From: Chlorocebus sabaeus
Lineage: Eukaryota; Chordata; Mammalia; Primates; Cercopithecidae
Reading direction: 5' to 3'
NCBI RefSeq assembly: GCF_047675955.1
Contig: NC_132911.1
Span: 19,552,565 to 19,616,564 of the forward strand
Length of the DNA: 64,000 bases
This document shows, piece by piece, positions 35,911 to 46,823 of this stretch (position 1 is the first letter of the stretch; every line of letters starts with the position of its first letter). Below the pieces are notes generated by a model, which made no database searches, was not told the origin of the DNA, and saw only the letters and a program-made list of their open reading frames with translations. The position numbers and the translations under genes are program-made.

Positions 35911-36227
35911 TCTGACTCCTCTGTGCAGGCTTTCCCAGAAATCAAAGCCTCACGTGACCCTCTCCTCTAAGGCATGGCAGAATCCAGCTGTCTGTTCAGG
36001 CAACGGGAAGGAGGCGGTGGCCCACCTGGTGGATTTCAGGGGTGCTGCCACCTGGAAAGTGTCCCTCAAGGCTCACCAGCAGTGCCTGGAACTCAGACCA
36101 AAATCACTCTCTTGGGTGTTTAAAATGTAAATATGTTTACCTGTATTCAGTCTCATCCTGTTTATTGTTTGCTTCTCTTCAGTCTACAAAGCATTCAACA
36201 CTCACCATTCTAAAAATAATAAAACTG

Positions 36228-36541
36228 GGCTGGGTGCGGTGGCTCATGCCTGTAATCCCAGGACTTTGGGAGGCCGAGGCAGGTGAATCCCCTAAGGTCC
36301 GGAGTTGGAGACCAGCCTGTCCAACATAAAGAAACCCTGTCTCACTAAAAATACAAAATTAGCCAGGCATGGTGGTGCATGCCTGTAATCCCAGCTACTC
36401 AGGAGGCTGAGGCAAGATAATTGCTTGAACCCGGAAGGCAGAGGTTGCGATGAGTCAAGATGGCGCCATTGCATTCCAGCCTGGACAACAAGAGTGAAAC
36501 TTTGTTTCAAAATAAATAAATAAAAAAATAATAAAAATAAT
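36228..36541 (+). repeat. Alu, first of a stacked pair
   Basis: GGCTGGGTGCGGTGGCTCAT with tail (AAAT)n/(AAT)n. It is preceded by AATAATAAAACTG at 36215-36227 and followed by the same 13 bases at 36542-36554. Confidence 0.95.
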
Positions 36542-36554
36542 AATAATAAAACTG

Positions 36555-36857
36555 GCTAGGCATGATGGCTTATGCCTGTAATCTCAGAACTTTGGGAGGC
36601 TGAGGCAGGAGGATTGCTTGAGCCCAGGAGTTCAAGACCAGCCTGAACAACATAGCAAGATCCCATCTCTACAGAAAGTAAATAAATAAATAAATAAATT
36701 AGCTGGGCATGGTTTTACTATAGTCCCAGCTACTGGGGAGGCTGAGGTGGAAAGATCGCCTGAGTCCAGGAGTTCGAGGCAGCCGTGAGCTATGGTTGCA
36801 CCACTGCTCTCCAACCTGGGCAACACAGCAAGACCTTGTCTCTTAAATAATAATAAC
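36555..36857 (+). repeat. Alu, second of a stacked pair (older, J-like)
   Basis: GCTAGGCATGATGGCTTATG to an AAT-rich tail. It is preceded by AATAATAAAACTG at 36542-36554 and followed by the same 13 bases at 36858-36870. Confidence 0.93.
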
Positions 36858-37379
36858 AATAATAAAACTGAAAACGTTTTCACACCTCTGCCTGCCCCTC
36901 TATTTATAACCTTATCTTTAATGTTCCAGCTCTTTGGAAAAGTGGGATCACAGCACCACTGCATTTTCTTATCCCCCTATAACAAGTTCTGGAGTTGCTA
37001 AAACAATGTATTCCTAAGGTGACTAGTAGGTGACTCCTATTTGTCATCTGTAATGGTATCTTTCAGTCTTCTGCTTACATGACCTTTCTGTGGCATTCAG
37101 TATCTACAGGTCACCACTTCCTTGAACAGTCTTCTTTCCCACCTTCTGACAAACTCATTTGTTCTGATTTATGGCACTCCGATGATTCTCCATCTTCTTT
37201 GCCTGCATGCTAGATTGATCTCCAATTTGCAATCCATCCCTTCTTCCGTTCCTCCCTCTCTACCTCCCTCTCAGCCAAAGATCTCTCTTTAGAAACCATC
37301 ACCGACGGTAGAGGTACGAATCTCTATGCTTTGACACCTCCTTCTGTTCCTCACTCTCCACATTCATTTTTACAAAGTC

Positions 37380-37674
37380 TTTTTTTTTTTTTTTTTTTTT
37401 TGAGATGGAGTCTCACTCTGTCACCCAGGCTGGAGTGCGGTGGCATGATCTCGGCTCACTGCAACCTCCACCTCCAGGGTTCAAGCGATTCTCATGCCTC
37501 AGCCTCCCAAGTAGCTGGGACTATAGGAACCTGCCACTATGCTTGGCTAATTTTTGTATTTTTAGTAGAGACGGGGTTTCCCCATGTGAGTCCGGCTGGC
37601 CTCGAACTCCTGACCTCAAGTGATTCACCCATCTTGGCCTCCCAAACTGCTGGCATGAGCCACTAAGCTCAGCC
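37380..37674 (-). repeat. Alu (S-like)
   Basis: T-run then TGAGATGGAGTCTCACTCTG. TSD ACAAAGTCTT and ACGAAGTCTT. Confidence 0.95.
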
Positions 37675-37689
37675 ACGAAGTCTTACAAA

Positions 37690-38345
37690 TTCTGCGTTTT
37701 TAAATTCATCCTGCCGCCTCCATTATCACTGTTCATACCCGCTTTTAGGTCACTTTTAAGGAGAAGGCTCCTAGCTGGTTTTCCTGCGACAGTATTTCCC
37801 CAATCTCCACATGGCTGTCAAACAGATCTTTTAGAAGAACAAATACAGCAAATACAGCCACGTTAAGACATAAATGCAGGTCTGTCTGACTTCTCTTTAC
37901 TTACTGTAAGTTCAGGTCTGAATGCCCCCTGGCTGGTGTGTAAGCCTCTTTTTACAGGAATCCGACTGTGCTTTGCCAGACCTGCCTACAGCTGCCACTG
38001 CCATTGTCTGCCCTTAGTACACCTGCCACTCCTCCCTGTCTTTACTGCTTAACTCCCGCTTAGAAGAAGCTACTCTTGTCTACGCTTCAAGGTCTAGCTC
38101 AAATGTCACCTCCTCTGACCAGTTTCTCTCTTCTACCCTTACTCCCTTCCCCCAAGATGGCAGAAGGCTGGGTAGGTCGCTTTGTGCCCCCACCTCACTT
38201 GAGTCCTCCCACTTCCCAAAGCCCCTCTATTATAAGGAGGTGCTGGGCAGGCAGAGCCAGGTTTTATCCGACTTTGTTTTTCTGGTAGAGTAACTGAAAC
38301 ATCATAGGTGCATAATGAATGATCATGATGACCATGGAAATAAAG
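37690..38345 (+). repeat. Probable L2 LINE fragment
   Basis: GGTCTAGCTCAAATGTCACC, TCCTCTGACCAG, and a 3' end 'CATAGGTGCATAATGAATGA ... AATGAGTGAGTGAG' like the L2 terminus. Diverged. Confidence 0.5.
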
Positions 38346-38825
38346 GAATGAGTGAGTGAGCTACTGAGTTACAATCATTCTTTCAAGGACTTTCAGAAAG
38401 GAGGGAGGGAGAGAGACAGGGGCGCGGATAGAAGGTAGTTTACTGGGTCACCAGCCAGAGTTCAATGAAGGACCAAGTCAGTTTCATTGGACAGAAGCAG
38501 GCTGGTGGCTTAGAACCAGAGAGCTGCCTTGAGAACCCCAGGAGAGGTGAGAAGCCCTGGTGAGCAGAACACAGATGAGACAGAGTGAGGGGTGCTTTGG
38601 GTTCCGTGTGGCCTGTGCATTCCAAACTGAAAGGGGGAAGAAAATTGACCAGAATACACCACTTCACAATTTTTCCTTGAGCCTCTTTGTAGAGTAACAG
38701 TTTTCCACGCTTGTAGAAAACTCCCTATACTTAGAAAGCTAGATGCCTCTGAGAAGAGGAGTCAGATTTCACTAGTGTGATAAGGGCTCCTCCTGGTGGA
38801 TCTACATAAAATGAGAAAATAATCT

Positions 38826-39146
38826 CATTATTATTATTGTTACTATTATTATTATTATTATTATTATTATTTTGAGACAGGATCTCACTCTGTCATCCAG
38901 GTTGGAGTACAGTGGTGTAATCAGCCTCAACCTCCCAGGCTCAAGCGATCCTCCCACCTCAGCCTCCCGAGTAGCTGGAACTACAGGCACATACCACCAC
39001 ACCTGGCTAATTTTTAAAATATTTTGTAGAGACAGGGTCTCACTACATTGCGCAGGGTGGTCTCAAACTCCTGGGCTAAAGCAATCCTCCAGTCTTGGTC
39101 TCTCAAAGTGCTCAGACTACAGACATGAGCCACCGTGCCTGGCCTA
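38826..39146 (-). repeat. AluJ-like with (TTA)n microsatellite tail
   Basis: (TTA)n covers about 38826-38871. The body has GACAGGATCTCACTCTGTC and CCTCCCAGGCTCAAGCGATC, which is J-type. Confidence 0.92.
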
Positions 39147-39206
39147 AGAATCTTTCCTATTTCTCTTCCTCTTGTCCAGTTATTGAATTTTCTCTATTTT
39201 TGTAGC

Positions 39207-39718
39207 TGTGTTAGTTTTCTCTCACTACCATAACAAATTATGACAAACATAGTGGCCGAAGGCAACACACAATTATGATCTTACTGTTCTGTAGATTAGA
39301 AGTCCAAAACCAGTCTTACTGGGCTGAAATCGAGGGGCTGGCAGGGACGTGTTCCTTCTGAAAGCGAGGGCTCTGGGGAGAGCTCGTTTCTTTGCCTTTC
39401 CAGCCCCCAGAGGCCACTGCATGCCTTGGCTCATGGCTCCTCTCCTCACCTGCAAAGCCAGCACAACGGCGAATCTTCCTGGCCCTTCTCCAGCAGTCGT
39501 GTTGTCCCCTGACCGCGACCTCAGCTGGGGAAGCTTCTCCTCTTTGAAGGATTCGTTTGATTGATTGGACTTGCAGGAACACCTCAAGATCATCTTCTTA
39601 TCTCAAGATTCTTAACCTGAATCACATCTGCAAACCCCTTTTGCCATATAGGGATCATATTCACAGGTTCTGGGGATTGGGTTGGGGACATTTTTGTTGA
39701 ATCACCATTCCGCTATCA
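39207..39718 (-). mobile_element. MLT1 solo LTR
   Basis: Antisense order: TGTGTTAGTTTTCTCTCACT, TTAGAAGTCCAAAACCAGTC, ATTCTTAACCTGAATCACAT, CACAGGTTCTGGGGATTGGG. The sense counterpart is at 11545-12083. Confidence 0.88.
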
Positions 39719-39883
39719 CTGATTGCCACATTCCAAGTGCCAGAGTAAATAATGAATAGTATGTTCCCTCCCTCATGGAGCTCTCACTCTATCAAGGGAA
39801 ATGGACTTGGAAACAGCCTTGGCATCATGCACCTTATATAAGGCAGAGACACGGTGGGAGCACTGAGGGGGAAATGCTATCTA

Positions 39884-40549
39884 TGTTAGTTCTCTCACTG
39901 CTATAAAGAAATATCTGAGGCTGGGCCCAGTGGCTCACACCTGTAATCCCAGCACTTCAGGAGGTTGAGGCAGGTGGATTAATTGAGGTCGGGAGTTCGA
40001 GACCAGCCTCACCAACATGGCGAAACCCCATCTCTACTTAAAATACAAAAAGTAGCCGGATGTGGTGGCACACCTCTGTAATCCCAGCTACTCAGGAGGC
40101 TGAGGCAGGAGAATCGCTTGAACCTGGGAGGCGGAGGTTGCAGTGAGCAGAGATCATGTCACTGCACTCCAGCCTGAGAAAGAGTGACACTCTGTCTCAA
40201 AAAGAAAAAAAAAAAAGGAAAAAGAAATATCCGAGACTGCGTGATTTATAAGAAAATAGGTTTAATTGGCTCATGGTTCTGCAGGCTGGACAGAAAGCAT
40301 AGTGGCTTCTGCCTTTAAGGAGACCTCAGGAAACACAGTCACGGCAGAAGGCAAAGGCGAGGCAGGCACATCTCCCATGTCCAGAGCAGGGTGAAAGGTC
40401 TCGTGAGAACCCACTCACTATGGTGACGAAGGACGATGATGCTAACCACTCCCATGATCCAACCACCTCCCACCAGGACCCACCTCCAACATGGGGGATT
40501 ACAACTGAACATGAGATTTGGGTGGGAATACAGAGCCAAACCATATCAC
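39884..40549 (-). mobile_element. MST-type solo LTR split by an Alu
   Basis: TGTTAGTTCTCTCACTGCTA and, after the Alu, GAGACTGCGTGATTTATAAG, CTCGTGAGAACCCACTCACT, CATGAGATTTGGGTGGGAAT, CCAAACCATATCA. Confidence 0.9.
39920..40220 (+). repeat. Alu nested in the MST LTR
   Basis: GCTGGGCCCAGTGGCTCAC to an A-rich tail. TSD AAAGAAATATCTGAG (39905-39919) and AAAGAAATATCCGAG (40221-40235), one mismatch in 15. Confidence 0.96.
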
Positions 40550-40636
40550 TAGCTCTGCCTGGAGACCTCAGAGACAGATTCCCAGCGGGGAGGCTTCCTC
40601 AGCCCAGAGATGAATTAAGAACAACATTGACGGGAT

Positions 40637-41013
40637 GCTGCTGTGGCTTCAATGTCCCCCGCCAAACTCACGTTGAAACTTCATCCCCAATGTGGCAGTA
40701 TTGAAAAGTAGGGTCCTTGAAGAGGTGATGGGATCACAAAAGCTCTGCCCTCAGGAGTAGATTAATCCATTCATAGACTAACGGGTTAATGGATCAGTGG
40801 GGTATAAAGAGAAACTAAGACCTGAGCTAGCATATTAGTTCACTCAGTCCCTCCACGTGTGACACCCTGCACCACCTCAGGACACTATCTAGTCCCCACC
40901 AGCAAGAAGCCTCTCACCAGATGAGGCCCCTTGGATTTCTCAGCCTCCAGAGCAGTCAGAAATAAATTCTTATAAATCACCTACTTTCAGGCATTCTGCT
41001 ATAAGCAGCAGAA
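40637..41013 (+). mobile_element. MLT1/MST-like solo LTR
   Basis: TGCTGCTGTGGCTTCAATGT, CTTCATCCCCAATGTGGCAG, TAGGGTCCTTGAAGAGGTGA, CAGCCTCCAGAGCAGTCAG, AATAAATTCTTATAAATCAC, CATTCTGCTATAAGCAGCAG. It includes an LTR-type AATAAA. Confidence 0.75.
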
Positions 41014-42251
41014 AACAAACGAATACGCGTGCCTCATCTACAACTAGAGCCTACTCCACCCGCCACGTATAGACTGTTTTACTACTTGGCTTCCAGGACG
41101 GAGGGAACGGTATGAAAAGAACACAGATGCATAACTACGTACAGAAATGGTTCCCAAGGGGGCTGGGAGCTGTGTCAAATGTAGCTTTAAATGTTTCTAA
41201 ATGATTTTTATCCTCAGAAAACTTGGTTCAAATGCAATCTTACCTGGATGTACAACAAGTCAAACAAATGAAAATAATGATTACCCTGGGGCTTCGCTGA
41301 CGGGGTGTGAAGGAGGCTTTGGCTGCTGGAAGTGTGGGGGATCCCAGAGACCCTCTGAGGCAGTGGTTCCCAGTGTTCTGTCTTTGCTTTTCAAGCAGCA
41401 TAAGCATTCCTTTAAACAAGATTTTAGGTGAACATGTGAAGCAGGGTAACCCCAAACTCTGGCCACCTATCTCCAGGGACAGTCTAGAGCTCTGGGGGCC
41501 TGGGTGAGCATCCCCGACCTAGACCAACCAAAGATCTTAACCAGACCCAGAGAGCAGCCACAGCTAGTATGGGCAGGGTGACAGAGAGGACAACCTGTCA
41601 CCTGCATGCTTCCCCACACTGAGGCTCCGGCACGCATGAGAGAGAGCCCCGAGACACGCTATGCATCATATAACTATCTTGAAACAAAAGAGACGCAGAG
41701 AACTTATTCCAGATGTCAATGTTAAAGAGACGTAGAGAACTTATTCCAGATGTCACTGTTAAACAAACTATGGTGGCAGTTTCTGCCCATCAGATTCCCG
41801 TACGTAGAGACTAATGAAATTCCCCAACCGGAAACTCTAGAGAAGTTCAAGATCCCCACCATCCCGGAAGGGTGAAAGCTGCACTGGAGTCCTGTTAGGA
41901 GCAGGAGGAGCCCTCAGCCCTCGGGGCCCAGGGCTGTGGAGAGGACAGGGTGCCCCGCTGGCTGTTTCACCACAGCACACCCTGGGTTTCCAGGAACAGG
42001 CAGGGAGCTAAAGATGATGAAGTTCAGGGCCTCAAAACTACAAGCTATTCCTCAAAGACCAAGCCTCACATGCCTCTGGGTCCAGAGGTGCAAAGGCGGG
42101 GCTGTGGTTGAAGGGTTTCTAAGGCAGTCTATCTCTTGCCCACCTCAAAAATCCTACCTGGGCAGGCACCTCTGGGTCTTACACAGTGTGGGGCATCTAT
42201 CATTCATTGTCAGTGGAGAGTCATGCAGATGCTAGAAATCAAAAGCGTTTT
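41014..42251. other. Unclassified intergenic sequence
   Basis: Apart from a 37-bp tandem duplication, no gene or repeat family is recognised. Overlapping frames at 41201-41507 are open on both strands and have no motif. Confidence 0.5.
41689..41762. repeat. 37-bp tandem duplication
   Basis: Copies at 41689-41725 and 41726-41762, both AGAGACG.AGAGAACTTATT and ending TGTTA, with only two differences. Confidence 0.93.
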
Positions 42252-42561
42252 TATTTATTTTTAATTTTTAATTTTTGTGAGGTGGATTTTTGATCTTGTC
42301 GCCCAGGCTGGAGTGCAATGGTGTGATCTCGGCTCACGGCAACCTCTGCCTCTCGGGTTCAAGCCATTCTCCTGCCTCAGCCCCCCAAGCAGCTGGGAGT
42401 ACAGGTGCCTGCCACCATGACTGGCTAATTTTTGAGTATTTTTAGTAGAGAAGGGGTTTCACCATGTCAGTCAGGCTGGTCTTGAACTCCTGACCTCAGG
42501 TGATCCACCTGCCTCGGCCTCCCAGAGTGCTGGGATTTCAGGCGTGAGCCACCACGCTCCG
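42252..42561 (-). repeat. Alu
   Basis: T-rich tail, both arms, end GAGCCACCACGCTCCGCC. TSD CAAAAGCGTTT and CAAAAGAGTTT. Confidence 0.95.
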
Positions 42562-42888
42562 CCAAAAGAGTTTATTGACCAGGGCAGGACGATGGATGTA
42601 AGAATGCAGGTCAGACTCAAATAACAGCCTTACCTCTTTTACTTAGATATCCAGATGTTCTTTTTAGCAAATTAAATTTTCTAATGTGCTTTTACTTTGT
42701 AAAAGTAAAACTACTTTGATATTCTGAGTATAAATGCACTGTGCTACATTTAAATGCATCCAACACACATAATTTTAAAATGTTTTATGAGAAATTCTGA
42801 ACCTCCAATAGACAACGACCCTTCTCCTACAAACTACAGTTATTCCAAAGGCATTTCACTCTGTCTTCCACATGCAAGAGCTTGTAGC

Positions 42889-43305
42889 AGGAAAAAAAAA
42901 AAGAGAGAGACAAATGAAAAAGAGAGAAAGAAAAAAGAAAAGAGAGAGAAGGAAGGGACGGAGGGAGAGGAGGGGAGGGTAGGAGAGGGGAGGGGAGGGA
43001 AGGGGAGGGGAGGGAAGGAGATGGGATGGGGAGGGAGAGGAGGGGAGGGTAGGAGAGGGGAGGGGAGGGGATGGGATGGGAAAGGAGGGAGGGAGGGAGA
43101 GGAGGGGAGGGGAGGGGAGAGGAGGGGATGGGATGTGAGGGAGCGAGGGAGGGAGAGAGGGAGGGAGAGAGGGAGGGAAGAGAGGAAAGGAGGGAGGGAA
43201 AAGAGGGAAGGAAGGAGGGAGGGAAAAGAGGGAGAGAAGGAGGGAGGGAAAAGAGGAAGGGAAAGAGGGAGGGAGGGAGGGAGGGAGGGAAGGGAGGAAG
43301 GAAGA
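42889..43305. repeat. Polypurine (GGGA/GGA/GA) tract, about 415 bp
   Basis: The plus strand is almost pure A/G with a handful of interruptions (for example C at 42959, T at 42980). GGGA, GGAGA and GGAA words dominate. Long open frames on both strands (209 and 187 codons) are only Gly/Glu/Arg or Pro/Ser/Leu low-complexity reads. Confidence 0.95.
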
Positions 43306-43541
43306 TATGTATGTGTATATGTTTATCTATGTCTATGTCTAGACGGGTCAGCACAAATATTGAATTCACATTATATACTGTGACCTGCAACAGATACTGA
43401 GGATGCCAACATGGATATGAGACCAGTAATTAGCCTGGAAGAGCACAGAGTATACTGAGGGAGATGGTTTGTTACAATACAACTGCTACGTTAGGTTCTC
43501 CTGCTACAGCAGAGGGAAGAGCCCAGTGTTCTGGGGATGCT

Positions 43542-43764
43542 CTACACCTCCCATCTAAGCTGGGTTTAATAGCTTAGCGGTAAATATCTGTGGTCCATTT
43601 GATTGAAGGATTCGAGCTACAACTATAGTAGCCTTTGTAGGAGAAAGAAGCACCATAGGGAGCACCTAAAACCCACAGCAGACACTGATGTTCTCTGTTC
43701 TATCATCTCAGACTCCGTCTGAATTCTGCACCAGGATAAGCAGAAAACCAGCAAAATAGTTGTC
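43542..43764 (+). repeat. Local direct duplication, copy 1 (223 bp)
   Basis: From CTACACCTCCCATCTAAGCT to CAGCAAAATAGTTGTC. It aligns without gaps to 46601-46823 at a constant offset of 3059, with 11 mismatches counted (about 95% identity). Confidence 0.95.
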
Positions 43765-44487
43765 ATCTTCCATGAAGTCTTCCTAGATTTATGCCACATG
43801 ACTCCCCGTCTGCATCCCCAGAACACTGAGCTCCTCCCTCTGTTCTAGCAGGAGAACATAATGTAGCAGTTGTATTTGAGCTAGATCTTGAAGGACGACC
43901 GCAAGCGTTCTGTCTAGTGTAAGGGAAACTCATTTCAGACTGCAGAAACAGTGTGAGCTGGGGTGTGGAGGGTGAGGAGGGATGGCAGCTGGTCCAGGCA
44001 AACGACAGAACCAGGGAGAACAGCGGGCACTGCTACTGCATCACCCTCCTTGGCAGCAGCTTGGCCCTGACTGTGGAGGGGCAGGCCAGCTCAGGGGCAT
44101 CTGAGCCAGTGCTGAACATTCCCTCATCGACCTGGCTACCAAACCTTCTTCTGAAAATGAGAAGTAACTTGTTAACTGTCAGAGCTTTCTCACAAACGAA
44201 TGGGCTTCGGGAGTAGTAGTGAGGTCCCTGTGAGAGGAGGTATGTAAGCAAAAGTGATAGGATAGGCCTTTTTTTTCCAGGCTGTAACAAAAGGGAGGTT
44301 TGGGACTGGAGAAGGTTGGCCTAACAGACCCCCCCTCAGGTTTCTTCCAGAGCTAAGAGGCCATGATTCCCTTTGAAAGCAGAAGTTCCTGCTCTCCTAT
44401 GGGGAATGGAAAAACATGTCCAGAGAGGTTAAGTGACTTACTCCAGGGTACACAGAAAGTTATCTGAATCATTCTCCAAACATTTCT
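43765..44487. other. Unclassified sequence with MIR/L2 remnants
   Basis: GAGCTAGATCTTGAAGGACG resembles an old L2-associated block, and GTCCAGAGAGGTTAAGTGAC (44419) is a MIR core. No gene is seen. Confidence 0.5.
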
Positions 44488-44802
44488 TTCTTTTTTTTTT
44501 TTTTTTTTTTTTTTTTTTGAGACGGAGTCTCGCTCTGTCGCCCAGGCTGGAGGGCAGTGGTGCGATCTCAGCTCACTGCAAGCTCCGCCTCCTGGGTTCA
44601 CGCCATTCTCCTGCCTCAGCCTCCTAAGTAACTGGGACTACAGATGCCCACCACCACGCCCAGCTAATTTTTTTTTGTATTTTTAGTAAAGACGGGGTTT
44701 CACCGTGTTAGCCAGGATGGCCTCGATCTCCTGACCCTGTGATCCACCCCCCTCAGCCTCCCAAAGTGCTGGGATTACAGGCACGAGCCACCGCACCTGG
44801 CC
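44488..44802 (-). repeat. AluY-like with long T run
   Basis: T-run of about 30, GAGACGGAGTCTCGCTCTGT, CAAGCTCCGCCTCCTGGGTT, CTCGATCTCCTGACCCTGTG. TSD CCAAACATTTC on both sides (exact). Confidence 0.95.
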
Positions 44803-44809
44803 CAAACAT

Positions 44810-46600
44810 TTCACTTTCTACAATCTGATCTCAAGTGGACCTTTAGACAGCTGAGAACAGATGCTGGCTCTTGTCTCTCTGCATCCTCTTTACCAACTTT
44901 GCAAGCATCAGACAGCAGCTGGACCACACATAGATATGCCTCATGTATGCAGCTTCAGTTCTGCCAAGAGGGCCATGCCCAAATGTGAGAATAATATGTT
45001 TATGTGGACCTTGAACAAGACACTGTGAGTTGAGTCCTGACTTCACAACTGCAAGCAGGAGGCTTCCCTCTGCAAGCGGCACTTGTTGTGACTAATTGAG
45101 GGGTTTGTAGTGAACATGTCCCTTTGCCTCCTGCAGGTCCTGGCATCCTAAAGCAAACCTTGGATCTGTCAACACCAGTGATACTGAGAAGCAGATATTC
45201 TTTTCACTCTGTTCTCCTTCCCAGCATCCATCACGCCTCTGGGCTACAATCCTACCTCCAGAAGTCCCAGCTCAATTCACAAAGATGTTCTGGAAAGGAA
45301 GGCAATCTTCCCAAAGTTCTTGAGAGCCTGGGACATGCCATTTGTACAGAACTCTACAGTATGCAACATGGCTTCACAAAGGTCACTCCATTCGGACCCA
45401 GGGCTCTGGCACAGGTGTCATCCAAACCTTCTCCTGCACACACGCAGCAAAGCGAGGCCCAGGGGTGACACCCTCTTGAAGTCACGGAGAGAATAAGTGA
45501 AGCAGCAAGAAATCGCAGCTCAGTTTTCTGACCCTGAGGCCTGGGTTCTCTTCTGCATACAGCAGATGGCCTGTTGAGCAAGGTTTGGGTATTCCTTGAC
45601 AAGGGGTGCGCAGGGCTGGGATCCAGGATGAGTTGAAGTGGGCTGAGTACTTTACAGGGCTCGCAGCTCCAGCCAGGATGCAAGCAGGCCACAGGCACAG
45701 AAATCAGTCTTTAGAGCTCGCTGGGGTCACACATGGGTGCTGGGCTGAGGTGGTGGCTTGTGGTTGTGAGTGCTGGAGATCACTGTTCAATGCAGGCCAG
45801 GTCTCATCCAGGCAGGAGGACCAGGCACTAACTGGCCTGCTCTGCCCTCGATCTGGTGCCTGTGCATCTGCCCAGCAGACACAGCTCAGAGGCCACCAGG
45901 GCTGAGCTGTGGCCCCGGGGCCACCCTCTGTGAGGCTGTCAGGAAGACAGAAAGGGCCACAGGGCAGCTACAGGGACAATGAGTGGCTTGCTGGTGAGGG
46001 ACAGTAGAAGGCCGAAACCAAGAGAATGGACAAGAGCTTACAACCCCCAAAACAGATGGTGCCTTGTAGCAGACAGACACTGAGAACCCACTGCCGGGGC
46101 TCTGAAAGGGGAGGAGGCCTGCCAGGATTACCATTGGGTCCCACATGGGCCTCCCTGCTCCCCGTTCATCCTGTGTGACAGCCACACCAGTCTTGCAGAC
46201 CTGTCTTTCTTCCTTTGGTTTGGGTGCCTTAGGAAACATTTCATAGACCCTGGCCCGAAGGCCACCTGCTTCTAGAATGCAGCCCACCCCATCCTCCCAG
46301 CCTCGCTGCCTCCTCCCGAACCAGCTCCTCACTCACTGCCCCACCTCCTGGCCTTTGATCACTGCGGCCCCTCACTCCGAATGACTCCACCTGTCATCCG
46401 GTCATTTGATTCCCTCCCATCCTTGAGGACCCACTTTTTGGGACTGCAGTTGTCTATAAAGACCTCCCTGGCCCCTCACTCTGAGCATCACTCTCTCTAA
46501 TCACTTCAGGTCTTGCCTGGCCCCACCACATACTGTGCTTCTCCTGCACTGCCTGCCTAGGTCCTCCCAGCCTCTAGAGGATGGGCTGGCCATGCCTTGT
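44810..46600. other. Unclassified GC-richer sequence between duplicated segments
   Basis: About 1.8 kb with no recognised repeat. Frames of 99-148 codons on both strands overlap and lack motifs. A weak L2-like stretch may lie at 46380-46580. Confidence 0.5.
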
Positions 46601-46823
46601 CTACACCTCCCATGTAAGCTGGGTTTAATAGCTTAGCGGTAAATATCTGTGGTCCATTTGATTGATGGATTCGACGTACAACTATAGTAGCCTTTGTAGC
46701 AGAAAGAAGCACCACAGGGAGCACCTAAAACCCACAGCAGACACTGATGTTCTCTGTTCTATCGTCTCAGGCTCCATCTGAATTCTGCACCATGATAGGC
46801 AGAAAACCAGCAAAATAGTTGTC
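46601..46823 (+). repeat. Local direct duplication, copy 2 (223 bp)
   Basis: From CTACACCTCCCATGTAAGCT to CAGCAAAATAGTTGTC. The flanks differ from those of copy 1 on both sides. It resembles no Alu, L1 or LTR family that I recognise. Confidence 0.95.

Noticed and set aside
42754..43400. Overlapping open frames of 209, 187 and 109 codons
   Set aside because: They are low-complexity Gly/Arg/Glu and Pro/Ser/Leu reads of the polypurine tract, open on both strands only because A/G-only codons rarely make stops.
45606..46332. Frames of 99-148 codons in the GC-richer stretch
   Set aside because: Both strands are open over the same bases, with no domain, exon boundaries or codon pattern to prefer either.
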